Shown here: piece after piece, positions 16,552 through 25,259 of the stretch
Layout of the letters: every line of letters starts with the position of its first letter
How positions within the stretch are numbered: the stretch's first letter is position 1
Assembly (NCBI GenBank): GCA_020026195.1
Contig: JAHHQW010000021.1
Location: 1 to 37,982 of the forward strand
Length of the DNA stretch: 37,982 nucleotides
Source: Prevotella sp.
GTDB lineage: Bacteria; Bacteroidota; Bacteroidia; Bacteroidales; Bacteroidaceae
Direction: 5' to 3'
Translations under genes and position numbers: made by a program
Notes under the pieces: model-generated
Seen by the model: only the letters and a program-made list of their open reading frames with translations
The model's database searches: none
What the model was told of the DNA's origin: nothing

Positions 16552-17367
16552 ATGTCAAGAACAAATTTTGATATGCTTCTCGAGGCAGGCTGTCACTTCG
16601 GTCACCTCAGACGTAAATGGAATCCCGCAATGGCTCCCTACATCTTCATGGAGCGCAATGGTATTCACATCATAGATCTTCACAAGACAGTAGCTAAGGT
16701 TGACGAAGCTGCTGAAGCTTTGAAGCAGATTGCCAAATCAGGACGCAAGATCCTGTTTGTTTCTACTAAAAAACAGGCTAAGGACATCGTAGCAGAAAAG
16801 GCTGCAAGCGTAGGAATGCCGTACGTTAACGAACGCTGGCCGGGTGGTATGCTTACTAACTTCCCCACAATCCGTAAGGCTGTTAAGAAGATGGCTAACA
16901 TCGACAGACTTATGAACGACGGTACATACTCTAACCTTTCTAAGCGCGAAATCCTCCAGATCAGCCGTCAGCGTGCTAAGCTCGAGAAGAACCTCGGTTC
17001 AATCTCTGACCTTACACGTCTTCCGTCAGCTCTCTTCGTTATCGACGTAATGAAGGAAGCTATCGCTATCAAGGAAGCTAAGCGTCTCGGTATACCCGTA
17101 TTCGCTATGGTTGATACTAACTCTAACCCCAACGATGTTGACTACGTTATCCCCGCAAACGATGACGCTAAGGACAGTATCGAAGTTATCCTGAACGCTT
17201 GCTGCGGTGCTATCGCAGAAGGTCTTGAGGAACGCAAGGTTGAGAAGGTAGACGAAAAGGCTTCTAAGGACGGTGAAGAAGGTGAAGCTAAGGCTCGCCG
17301 TGGTGCTCGCAAGGCTCGCAAGGAAGAAGTTAAGGCTGAAGAAGAAGAAACAGCTGAAGAAGCTTAA
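16552..17367 (+). CDS. rpsB: 30S ribosomal protein S2
   Basis: The protein has 271 residues: the S2 fold (FDMLLEAGCHFGHLRRKWNPAMAPYIF, the loop RWPGGMLTNFPTIRKAV, PSALFVIDVMKEAIAIKEA, GIPVFAMVDTNSNP) and then a low-complexity charged tail. The tail begins near residue 228 and alternates Lys/Arg-rich and Glu-rich blocks, ending EEEETAEEA. E. coli S2 lacks such a mixed tail; extensions of this kind occur in Bacteroidetes. It is followed by tsf, the standard rpsB-tsf pairing. Confidence 0.98.
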   Translation: MSRTNFDMLLEAGCHFGHLRRKWNPAMAPYIFMERNGIHIIDLHKTVAKVDEAAEALKQIAKSGRKILFVSTKKQAKDIVAEKAASVGMPYVNERWPGGMLTNFPTIRKAVKKMANIDRLMNDGTYSNLSKREILQISRQRAKLEKNLGSISDLTRLPSALFVIDVMKEAIAIKEAKRLGIPVFAMVDTNSNPNDVDYVIPANDDAKDSIEVILNACCGAIAEGLEERKVEKVDEKASKDGEEGEAKARRGARKARKEEVKAEEEETAEEA

Positions 17368-17388
17368 TTAACAGAATATTTACTTTAC

Positions 17389-17429
17389 GATGCCACGGCA
17401 GGCACTCTCGCGAGCGCATGCCGGGCATC
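17389..17429 (+). promoter_or_regulatory. GC-rich hairpin between rpsB and tsf
   Basis: GATGCC-A-CGGCA (17389-17400) pairs perfectly with TGCCG-GGCATC (17419-17429) apart from one bulged A. The 18-nt apical part contains the palindrome CTCGCGAG. No T run follows (ATAATAAATC), so this is not a standard terminator. It is conspicuous in an AT-rich spacer and may be an attenuator, a processing site or an RNA-stabilising element. Confidence 0.6.
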
Positions 17430-17457
17430 ATAATAAATCAAATAACAAATTACAACT

Positions 17458-18279
17458 ATGGCAGTATCAATGCAAGATATTCAGAAGCTCCGTAAGATGA
17501 CTGGTGCAGGTATGATGGACTGCAAGAAGGCTCTTACAGAAGCTGAAGGCGATTACGACAAGGCAGTGGAAATTATCCGCGAAAAGGGTCAGGCAATTGC
17601 TGCAAAGCGCTCAGACAGAGAAACAACAAACGGTTGCTGTCTCGTTAAGGCTGAGAACGGCTTTGGCGCAATGATCGCTTTGAAGTGTGAAACAGACTTC
17701 GTTGCTAACGGAGCTGAATTCGTAAAACTTACACAGGAAATCCTCGATGCAGCAGTAGCTAACAAGTGCAAGTCACTCGACGAAGTTAAGGCTCTTCCTA
17801 TGAATGGCAAGACTGTTCAGGACGAAGTTATTGCTCGTGGCGGTGTAACTGGCGAAAAAACAGAACTCGAAGGTTACAGCTATATTGAAGCTGAAAACAT
17901 TTATACATACAACCACCAGAACATCAACGTTCTCTGCACAATGGTTGCTATGAACAAGCCCGCAGAAGAACAGGGTCATGCTCTGACAATGCAGGTTGCA
18001 GCAATGAATCCTATCGCTCTTGACGAATCAGGTATCTCTCAGGAAATGAAAGATAACGAATTCAAGATTGCAGCTGATAAGGCTCGTGAAGAAGGCAAGC
18101 CTGAGAAACTTATTCCTCAGATTGCACAGGGTAGAATGAGCAAGTTCTACAAGGAAGTTTGTCTTCTCGAACAGGAATTCATTCAGGATTCAAAGAAGAG
18201 CGTAAAGCAGTACTTGAAGGACGTAGACAAGGATCTTACAGTTACCGACTTCAAGCGCTTCACACTTCGTGCTGAATAA
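17458..18279 (+). CDS. tsf: Elongation factor Ts
   Basis: The protein has 273 residues and is the nucleotide exchange factor that releases GDP from EF-Tu. The N-terminal UBA-like domain (QDIQKLRKMTGAGMMDCKKAL) and the EF-Ts signatures (EIIREKGQAIAAKRSDRET and LKCETDFVANGAEFV) are intact. The core dimerisation domains follow (MQVAAMNPIALDESGI). It lies downstream of rpsB across a hairpin-containing 90-nt spacer and is closed by a terminator 40 nt after its stop. Confidence 0.98.
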   Translation: MAVSMQDIQKLRKMTGAGMMDCKKALTEAEGDYDKAVEIIREKGQAIAAKRSDRETTNGCCLVKAENGFGAMIALKCETDFVANGAEFVKLTQEILDAAVANKCKSLDEVKALPMNGKTVQDEVIARGGVTGEKTELEGYSYIEAENIYTYNHQNINVLCTMVAMNKPAEEQGHALTMQVAAMNPIALDESGISQEMKDNEFKIAADKAREEGKPEKLIPQIAQGRMSKFYKEVCLLEQEFIQDSKKSVKQYLKDVDKDLTVTDFKRFTLRAE

Positions 18280-18319
18280 TTTGTAATACTAAAGAATTTT
18301 ATTCCCAAAGTATATTAAC

Positions 18320-18358
18320 GAGGAGTGTCGGTATATGCCGGTACTCCTCTTTTTGTTT
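18320..18358 (+). terminator. Terminator of the rplM-tsf operon
   Basis: A 12-bp stem (18320-18331 with 18338-18349, including two G-U wobbles) with a 6-nt loop is followed by TTTTTG. It overlaps an in-frame upstream ATG of the next gene at 18325 and so rules out that start. Confidence 0.88.
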
Positions 18359-18369
18359 ATATCTTAATT

Positions 18370-18987
18370 ATGAAAATATTCGCGGTAGGATTTAATTATC
18401 CCGAACACAATAAAGAACTTTCTGCTACGTTATCTAAATCGAGTGAACCTGTGATATTTACAAAGGCGGATTCTTCTTTGTTAAAAGATGGTAAACCATT
18501 TTTTATTCCTGATTTCAGTGAACGTGTAGAGTACGAAACCGAATTGGTGGTACGTATCTGCAGACTGGGAAAGAGTGTTCCTGAGAAGTTTGCACACAGA
18601 TATTACGATGCCGTTACGTGCGGAATAGACTTTACTGCACGTGATATCCAGGAAAAATGCAGAAAGGAAGGTCTGCCATGGGATTTGTGTAAAGGATTCG
18701 ATGGTGCCGCTGTTATTGGTGAGTGGGTGCCTATAGAGAAGTTTCGCGATATACAGTCGATAAACTTTCATCTTGACATCAACAAGAAAACAGTACAGGA
18801 AGGCTGTACCAGTGACATGCTTTTTACGGTAGACAGAATAGTTTCATACATAAGCAGATACTTTACATTAAAAACCGGTGACATAATCTATACCGGAACT
18901 CCTGCCGGGGTAGGACAGGTACACATCGATGATCACATCGAGGGATTCCTCGACAGTCGTAAAGTAATGGAATTTAATGCAAAATGA
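18370..18987 (+). CDS. Fumarylacetoacetate hydrolase (FAH) family protein
   Basis: The protein has 205 residues from the ATG at 18370; an earlier in-frame ATG at 18325 lies inside the terminator stem. It is a compact FAH-fold enzyme. The metal ligands expected for the family are visible as E-x-E (YETELVVRI, residues 56 and 58) and Asp87 in CGIDFTARD, with Lys108/Asp111 nearby and the glycine-rich TGTPAGVG loop near residue 178. Relatives act on acylpyruvates, oxaloacetate or hydroxyheptadienedioate; the substrate here is not determined. Its stop overlaps the porU start by 4 nt (ATGA), so the two are co-translated. No clear promoter is visible between the tsf terminator and its start. Confidence 0.9.
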   Translation: MKIFAVGFNYPEHNKELSATLSKSSEPVIFTKADSSLLKDGKPFFIPDFSERVEYETELVVRICRLGKSVPEKFAHRYYDAVTCGIDFTARDIQEKCRKEGLPWDLCKGFDGAAVIGEWVPIEKFRDIQSINFHLDINKKTVQEGCTSDMLFTVDRIVSYISRYFTLKTGDIIYTGTPAGVGQVHIDDHIEGFLDSRKVMEFNAK

Positions 18988-21900
18988 TTAAGAAATTCGC
19001 GATATTCGTTCTTGCCGCTTTATGTATAGTTACTGTGGCAGACGCACAGCAAAAGAAGTTTTATAATCTCTCTGCCGATGAAATAAGAGTTGATACTATC
19101 CTTTCGGAGTTTGTGGAAACACTGCCGCTTGAGGGACAGTATAACGATTCTACGTATAGTGCAGAAATATTATATCCGGGATTTGTTGAGATGACAACCG
19201 ATGAAATACAGCTTCTTCAAAAGCTGCATTCAGAGGTCATGCCTCTGCCGACACTTCCGGAAGTAAAACAAAACATCGTAATATCGCGAGGAAAAGCAAG
19301 CATTATATTTTCTTTCAACCCGTTTGTATTCAGAGACGGAAAGTATCAGAAGCTAACAGACTTCATGCTGTCCGTCACATCTTCTCCTGCATTGACTATG
19401 ATGAAGGCAGATGGTGATGCTGATACAGAACCACGTTACACCGAACAATCTATCTTATCAAATGGTAAATGGGCTAAGATTACAGTGTCGAATACTGGTA
19501 TAACCCAGCTTACAGAAGAAACAATAAAAAGTGCCGGATTCAAAGACCTTACGAAAGTGAGAATTTTTGGTTATGGCGGAGCAATGCAGCAGGAAAAACT
19601 CACGGCGGAGAACGTGAAATTATATAACTCTCTTCCTGAAGTACCCTCATGTTTTGTAAACGGTAAGCGTTTCTTTTATGGAATAGGTCCGGTAAACTGG
19701 ACGAGTGCCCATGGAGAAGAACGCATACGTAATCCCTATTCCAGCTATGGAGCATATTTCATAACAGAAGACGGAAAAGAGCCTTTAACAATTACAAAAG
19801 ACGAATTTTTAAGTCTTGCATCAATGCAGCCTGCCAGATATTATTCTCTTTATGAGAAAGATGATTTCGCATGGTTTCAGGCAGGACAGAAACTATACGA
19901 TTCGGAGGTTATAGGTTCAGAGAAAGAATATTCAGTTAAGACTCCCGAAGGAGTAAAGAACGGAACACTTACCATTGCATTTACCACGAATGATGTGTCG
20001 ACTTTTGAGATAAGCCTGAATGACTCCGTTCTCGGTTCGGCTCAGATAAAAAGAACTACATACATGCGTGCTGTAGAAAAGACATTGAAATACAATGTCA
20101 CAAATCTTGCAGGCGATAACAAAGTTAAGGTAAAAGTAAAGCAGCATAAAGCCGGAAGTTCAGAACGCCTTGACTTTATACAGATTCATACAGTATCTCC
20201 ATTCCCAGTGTACGATTTAGAGAAGGCCGAATATCCTTCAGCTAAGTTTATGTACCGCATAACGAATCAGAATCTTCATGCCGATAAAGATATCAACATG
20301 GTGATAATAATACCTACTTCACAGAAATTGCGTGATGAGGCAGAGCGTCTGGCACAGATACACCGTGATATAGATTCGATGAAAGTGAAGGTTGTGCCTG
20401 CTGACGAAATATATAATGAATTCTCAAGCGGAACACCTTCGGCAACAGCATATCGTCTGTATATGAAGATGCTTTACGACAAGGCTAATGGCGATGAAAA
20501 CAAAATGCCAAAGTATCTCTTGTTGTTCGGCGACTGTGTATGGGACAACAGAATGCTTACTCCAGAGTGCAGTAAACTTAATGTGGATGATTATCTGTTA
20601 TGCTACGAAAGTGTTAATTCTCTCAGTGAGGTAGAGAGTTATGTAGATGATGATTATTTCGCGATTCTTGATGACGGAGAGGGCGGAGACGAACACAACA
20701 ATCATCTTCGTGACATTGCAGTAGGCAGAATCACCGCACATACAGCCAGCGAAGCACAGATTGTAGTTTCTAAGATAAAGAATTATATAGAAAATAAGAA
20801 TGCCGGAGCATGGCAGGACGAAGTACTGTTCCTCGGTGACGATGGTAATGGAAACATGCACATGCGTGATGTGGACGAGGCCGCAGAGGCAGTGAAATAT
20901 CAGGAGCCGGAGCTTAGGGTAAAGAAGATAATGTGGGATGCATATCCTATTGAGATGACCTCAACAGGTTTCCGTTATCCGGAAGTAACCGATCTTATTC
21001 ACAGAAGTGTAAAAGAAGGAGCATTACTCATAGACTATAGCGGACACGGTTCTCCGAGCAGTGTGTCTCATGAGATGGTACTTGTGCTTAATGATTTCAA
21101 GAACTTCGTGAATAAAGTTCTTCCAATGTGGGTAACTGCAACCTGCGATATCATGCCGTTTGACGGACTGATGCCTAACATTGGCGAAGAAGCACTTTTC
21201 AATTCGCGCGGAGGTGCCATAGCATTCTACGGAACAACACGAACCGTGCTTGCATATTATAATAAATTTATCAATAAGGCATACGTTACAAATGTTCTCA
21301 AGGTTGTCGACGGCAAGCCAATATCTATTGGCGAGGCATCACGACTGGCAAAGAACTACCTCATAACATCAGGAAAAGATAAGACAAACAATAAACTTCA
21401 GTATGTACTTCTCGGTGACCCTGCAATGCGACTCAACCGACCGACTGAAAAGCTTGCAATTGATTCTATTAACGGCAAACCTCTTGACGGATACGAAAAG
21501 ATTGTACTAAAGGCGGGCGATAAAGTAAATATCTCCGGACGAGTATTGAAGAACAATGCAACAGACTCGCTTTTCAACGGACTTGCAGAAATCTTAGTCC
21601 GTGACAAGGAAGTTAAAGTAAGATGCCGCAACAATGACGGACTCTCTGATACTAATTTTGAATTTAGAGATCGTTCGCAGGTAATTTTCCAGGGTGCAGA
21701 CAGCGTTCGCAACGGACATTTCAAATTCCATTTCGTTGTACCTATGGATATAAACTATGACAACGGATCAGGTCTTGTCAATGTCTTCGCATGCAATGGA
21801 GAAAGAGGTCGTTATGCACATGGAGTATCAAATGATTTCATCGTAGGAGGTACAGGAAATACAGATAACGACGGAATAGGTCCTTCAGTATATTGCTATC

Positions 21901-22535
21901 TCAACTCACCTTCGTTTAAGAATGGTGGCGATGTCAATCCAGAGCCGATGTTCTTTGCCGAAATATCCGACGAAGACGGAATAAATACTACCGGCAGCGG
22001 AGTAGGACACGATTTACAGCTGATAATTGACGGCAAGAAGAATCTCAATTACGTATTGAACGATAATTTCGAATACGAGTTCGGAAGCTATACCGACGGA
22101 CTTGCATCATTTAAGATACCAATGCTCAGTGAAGGAAAACATCGTTTGCAGTTCAGAGTATGGGACATCTTTAACAACTCTACCACAACAGAACTCGATT
22201 TCAATGTGGTAAACGGAATTGCGCCGCACTGTCTCGGAGTTAAGGTAAGTCCTAATCCGGCACGCGAACATGCACAGTTCATAATCCAGCACGACAATCC
22301 CGGAGGCAATCTCTTCGTTAAGATAGAAATCTTCGACATGAGCGGAAGAAAACTATGGCAGTACGAAGAAAATGGTATAGCCGAAGGACATACATACACT
22401 GTAGACTGGGATGTTACGGTAGGAGGCGGACGACGTCTTCGCACTGGAGTTTACCTCTACCGCGTAACAATAGGTGCAGGAGGCGGAGCGACAACTTCCA
22501 AAACTCAGAAATTGATTGTGATAAGCAATAATTAA
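18984..22535 (+). CDS. porU: Type IX secretion system sortase PorU
   Basis: The protein has 1183 residues with signal peptide MIKKFAIFVLAALCIVTVADA. The central part is a gingipain-type C25 cysteine peptidase: the catalytic His is in YSGHGS (about residue 688) and the Cys in VTATCD (about 721), followed by SRGGAIAFYGTTRT and the conserved LLGDPAMRLN. The C-terminus (VSPNPAREHAQF ... TGVYLYRVTI) is an FlgD-like or sorting-type domain. From work on P. gingivalis, PorU removes C-terminal sorting domains from cargo and joins the cargo to lipopolysaccharide at the cell surface. It overlaps the FAH gene and is followed 54 nt later by porV. The LRR protein at 197-3487 is a likely client. Confidence 0.95.
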   Translation: MIKKFAIFVLAALCIVTVADAQQKKFYNLSADEIRVDTILSEFVETLPLEGQYNDSTYSAEILYPGFVEMTTDEIQLLQKLHSEVMPLPTLPEVKQNIVISRGKASIIFSFNPFVFRDGKYQKLTDFMLSVTSSPALTMMKADGDADTEPRYTEQSILSNGKWAKITVSNTGITQLTEETIKSAGFKDLTKVRIFGYGGAMQQEKLTAENVKLYNSLPEVPSCFVNGKRFFYGIGPVNWTSAHGEERIRNPYSSYGAYFITEDGKEPLTITKDEFLSLASMQPARYYSLYEKDDFAWFQAGQKLYDSEVIGSEKEYSVKTPEGVKNGTLTIAFTTNDVSTFEISLNDSVLGSAQIKRTTYMRAVEKTLKYNVTNLAGDNKVKVKVKQHKAGSSERLDFIQIHTVSPFPVYDLEKAEYPSAKFMYRITNQNLHADKDINMVIIIPTSQKLRDEAERLAQIHRDIDSMKVKVVPADEIYNEFSSGTPSATAYRLYMKMLYDKANGDENKMPKYLLLFGDCVWDNRMLTPECSKLNVDDYLLCYESVNSLSEVESYVDDDYFAILDDGEGGDEHNNHLRDIAVGRITAHTASEAQIVVSKIKNYIENKNAGAWQDEVLFLGDDGNGNMHMRDVDEAAEAVKYQEPELRVKKIMWDAYPIEMTSTGFRYPEVTDLIHRSVKEGALLIDYSGHGSPSSVSHEMVLVLNDFKNFVNKVLPMWVTATCDIMPFDGLMPNIGEEALFNSRGGAIAFYGTTRTVLAYYNKFINKAYVTNVLKVVDGKPISIGEASRLAKNYLITSGKDKTNNKLQYVLLGDPAMRLNRPTEKLAIDSINGKPLDGYEKIVLKAGDKVNISGRVLKNNATDSLFNGLAEILVRDKEVKVRCRNNDGLSDTNFEFRDRSQVIFQGADSVRNGHFKFHFVVPMDINYDNGSGLVNVFACNGERGRYAHGVSNDFIVGGTGNTDNDGIGPSVYCYLNSPSFKNGGDVNPEPMFFAEISDEDGINTTGSGVGHDLQLIIDGKKNLNYVLNDNFEYEFGSYTDGLASFKIPMLSEGKHRLQFRVWDIFNNSTTTELDFNVVNGIAPHCLGVKVSPNPAREHAQFIIQHDNPGGNLFVKIEIFDMSGRKLWQYEENGIAEGHTYTVDWDVTVGGGRRLRTGVYLYRVTIGAGGGATTSKTQKLIVISNN

Positions 22536-22589
22536 CTGAATGAATCGTTCTTATAATTGTATATAGAAAAGATAATTAAATAAAAAGCA

Positions 22590-23756
22590 ATGAAATACAT
22601 TAAGATACTAACAGCTGTTCTGTTTTTCTGCGTAACGTCAGTGGCGGTTGCGCAGGATGGAAAGACAGATATCTTTAATCCTGTGCATACATCAGTTACG
22701 TCGCAGATGATTGCCCCCGATGCACGTTCAGCAGGTATGGGTGACGTTGGTGCTGCAACCGACCCTGATGTAAACTCACAGTTCTGGAACCCTGCAAAGT
22801 ATCCGTTCTGTATCAGTCGTGCAGGTGTGGCACTTAACTACACGCCGTGGCTGCGTCAGTTGGTAAACGACATCGACCTTGCATATATGGCGGGTTACTA
22901 TCGTATAGGCGACTACAGTGCCGTTTCAGGATCTGTAAGATATTTCTCTTTAGGTGAGGTTTATACAGGCGGAGGAGATGATGCCATGACAATCAATCCT
23001 TACGAAATGTCTATCGACCTTGCATATTCACTTATGCTTAGCGAGAAGTTCTCTATCGCAGCTGCCGTAAGATGGATTTATTCTGACCTTACATACGATT
23101 ACACTGACGATACATCACCAGGTTCTGCATTCGGTGCCGACATTGCACTTTATTATAACGATTACATCAATATAGGTAACCGCGAATGTCAGTTAGGTCT
23201 CGGTCTTAACATCAGTAACATCGGTAGTAAGATTTCGTTCGGAGGCAGTGACAACAGTGAGTTCATTCCTACAAATATGCGTCTTGGTGCAGCACTTATG
23301 GTGCCAATCGACGAATATAACCGTTTCACAATTGCAGCAGATGCCAACAAACTTCTTGTTCCCACATATCCTCTTCAGGAAGAAGGCGAGAGCACAGAAG
23401 ATTATCAGCAGCGTGTTCAGGACGATTATTATGACGTAAGTTCTATTGCCGGTATCTTCAAGAGTTTCGGTGATGCTCCACGCGGATTTAGCGAAGAACT
23501 TGAAGAAATACAGTGGAGTGTCGGTGCAGAATACATCTATCACGATCGTTTCTCAGTACGTGCCGGATATCACCATGAGGCAGAGACAAAGGGTAATAGA
23601 AAGTATTTCACACTTGGAGCCGGTTTCCGTATGAATGTGTTCTCACTCGACTGCGGTTATGTAATTGCTACGGCAAAGAGCAATCCTCTCGATCAGACAT
23701 TGCGCTTTACACTGGCATTTGATATGGACGGTATTAAGGACTTATTCAGAAGATAG
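22590..23756 (+). CDS. porV: Type IX secretion outer membrane protein PorV (LptO)
   Basis: The protein has 388 residues with a signal peptide ending near VAVA/QDGK, then SQMIAPDARSAGMGDVGAATDPDVNSQFWNPAKYPF, the hallmark PorV/FadL-like opening, and a predicted 14-strand beta-barrel (inferred from family). PorV binds sorting-domain cargo emerging from the SprA translocon and hands it to PorU. The order porU-porV-ispF matches the P. gingivalis arrangement. ispF begins 4 nt after its stop. Confidence 0.94.
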   Translation: MKYIKILTAVLFFCVTSVAVAQDGKTDIFNPVHTSVTSQMIAPDARSAGMGDVGAATDPDVNSQFWNPAKYPFCISRAGVALNYTPWLRQLVNDIDLAYMAGYYRIGDYSAVSGSVRYFSLGEVYTGGGDDAMTINPYEMSIDLAYSLMLSEKFSIAAAVRWIYSDLTYDYTDDTSPGSAFGADIALYYNDYINIGNRECQLGLGLNISNIGSKISFGGSDNSEFIPTNMRLGAALMVPIDEYNRFTIAADANKLLVPTYPLQEEGESTEDYQQRVQDDYYDVSSIAGIFKSFGDAPRGFSEELEEIQWSVGAEYIYHDRFSVRAGYHHEAETKGNRKYFTLGAGFRMNVFSLDCGYVIATAKSNPLDQTLRFTLAFDMDGIKDLFRR

Positions 23757-23760
23757 TGTG

Positions 23761-24240
23761 ATGAAGATAAGAGTAGGCTTTGGATTTGATGTCCACAAAC
23801 TTGTTGAGGGGCGCGACCTGTGGCTCGGAGGAATAAAGATACCTCACACAAAGGGACTTCTCGGTCATAGTGATGCGGATGTGCTTCTGCATGCTGTATG
23901 CGATGCCATCTTAGGAGCTGCGAACATGCGCGACATCGGTTATCATTTTCCCGATACTTCGGCAGACACTTTGAACATAGACAGTAAGATTCTTCTTAAA
24001 AAGACACTGGCTCTCGTTGCCGACAAGGGATATAAGGTAGGAAACATTGATGCTACTATAGTTGCCGAACGACCGAAGATAAACCCTCATGTGGAGGAAA
24101 TGAAGAAATGTATGTCTGAGGTAATGGGAATTCCTGAAGATGATATATCTATTAAGGCAAGTACCTCTGAAAAACTCGGATACGTAGGACGAGAGGAAGG
24201 TATCACGGCTTATGCTGTGGTATTGTTAGAAAAAGAATAA
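23761..24240 (+). CDS. ispF: 2-C-methyl-D-erythritol 2,4-cyclodiphosphate synthase
   Basis: The protein has 159 residues from the ATG at 23761, the family's usual length; an upstream in-frame ATG lies within porV. It forms MEcPP in the non-mevalonate isoprenoid pathway. Metal ligands are in GFDVHKL, the conserved GHSDADVLLHAVCDAILGA is intact, and the C-terminal STSEKLGYVGREEGI carries the CDP-binding Thr/Glu region. It is translationally close to porV (4-nt gap). The functional link may be supply of isoprenoid lipid carriers for envelope glycans, which is inference. Confidence 0.97.
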   Translation: MKIRVGFGFDVHKLVEGRDLWLGGIKIPHTKGLLGHSDADVLLHAVCDAILGAANMRDIGYHFPDTSADTLNIDSKILLKKTLALVADKGYKVGNIDATIVAERPKINPHVEEMKKCMSEVMGIPEDDISIKASTSEKLGYVGREEGITAYAVVLLEKE

Positions 24241-24260
24241 AGCAAAGAAGAATATAAACT

Positions 24261-24298
24261 AAAAAGGCATGTCACCCATACGGGCGATATGCCTTTTT
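24261..24298. terminator. Bidirectional terminator between ispF and the DUF486 gene
   Basis: AAAAGGCAT (24262-24270) pairs with ATGCCTTTT (24289-24297), with CCC/GGG in the apical part. T runs lie 3' of the stem on both strands. It sits between two convergent genes, 21 nt after ispF. Confidence 0.85.
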
Positions 24299-24320
24299 GC
24301 ATTGTATATATGTATGCTTG

Positions 24321-24689
24321 TTATTTCATGAATACAAAGTACACCGCAGCTATAAGGCATACGAAAGCTGCAAAATGATTCCATTGCAGAGCTTCGCCCT
24401 TGAACAATACAGTGGTAAATACTGTGAATATGATAAGAGTGATAACTTCTTGTATCACTTTCAGCTGCATAAGTGAGAACGGACCGCCGTTTCCCTGAAA
24501 TCCTATTCGGTTGGCAGGAATCTGACACGAATATTCTGCAAGAGCAATTCCCCACGAGAACAGTATCACGGCAAACAGAGGCCAGTTACTAATGAGTTTC
24601 ATTTCCTGAAGTTTCAAATGCCCGTACCATGCAAATGTCATAAATATGTTCGACACGATGAGCAGCATTATGGTATACATACCTTTCAT
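24321..24689 (-). CDS. DMT-type small membrane protein (DUF486 family)
   Basis: The protein has 122 residues and about four membrane helices. The motifs MTFAWYGHLK, WGIALAEYSCQIPANRIGF and GPFSLMQLKVIQEVI are characteristic of DUF486, a half-size relative of drug/metabolite transporters whose substrate is unknown. An internal Met at position 4 is an alternative start. It is a single gene, convergent with ispF. Confidence 0.9.
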   Translation of the reverse strand: MKGMYTIMLLIVSNIFMTFAWYGHLKLQEMKLISNWPLFAVILFSWGIALAEYSCQIPANRIGFQGNGGPFSLMQLKVIQEVITLIIFTVFTTVLFKGEALQWNHFAAFVCLIAAVYFVFMK

Positions 24690-24735
24690 ATCAATATTTT
24701 TTATAGTTCTTTTGTCTGACTTATTTTTCAGAGTG

Positions 24736-24743
24736 CAAAAGTA
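24736..24743 (-). promoter_or_regulatory. -7 box for the DUF486 gene
   Basis: Read on the minus strand, TACTTTTG fits TAnnTTTG and ends 46 nt before the start at 24689. No good TTTG box is visible 19-21 bp upstream. Confidence 0.4.
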
Positions 24744-24749
24744 CTTATA

Positions 24750-25225
24750 TTTGTCATATTTCGTGAATAATGGATGCTAAAAGGTATATATAATTGAGAT
24801 ATAGATTAGTGTTAAACTGTCTGTTATTAGTCATGCATAAACCTATGTATGAAAAGTTTTGGAAAATCTTAATACGATGCCGTTTCTCCATGTAGACAAA
24901 AGTCTGTTACGTACCAAACATACCTTGTTGGCAAACTATCTCACGAGTGAACGCAGGCAGTTATACATGTGTTGACAAACTGCTACGTGTGTGTTCCACC
25001 GCTTTTCAATGGCAGAAGTCGTTGCCAGAGTAATATGAAAGGAACTTATTTTCTACTTTTATTCCGCCTTCTGTCAGTCGTGAGATAAATTTCGAGTAAA
25101 ATGTCATCATAATCATGTAAAGCCTATGAATATCTCTGCTAAAACTGTAATAAAGCTCTTTTAAATGCTAAAAAACACCGAAAATGTCAAAAAAATGAAG
25201 AAAGATGTGGAAGTTTAGAACAATA
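24750..25225. other. AT-rich intergenic region upstream of the porin gene
   Basis: Nearly 480 bases hold no supportable gene. The stretch 25166-25194 (TGCT-A6-CACCG-A4-TGTC-A6) resembles the reverse complement of 4286-4315 in the other long intergenic region. The rest shows no strong repeat or hairpin. Confidence 0.5.
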
Positions 25226-25237
25226 TATATAACTTTG
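25206..25237 (+). promoter_or_regulatory. Promoter of the OmpP1/FadL-type gene
   Basis: TAACTTTG at 25230-25237 matches TAnnTTTG exactly. TGTG at 25206-25209 is a one-mismatch -33 box with a 20-bp spacer. The leader would be about 16 nt. Confidence 0.65.
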
Positions 25238-25259
25238 CGGACAATTTTAAGAACAAAGT

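Noticed and set aside
18325..18369. Upstream start for the FAH-family protein
   Set aside because: The ATG lies within the stem of the tsf terminator, and the residues it adds have no counterpart in the family.
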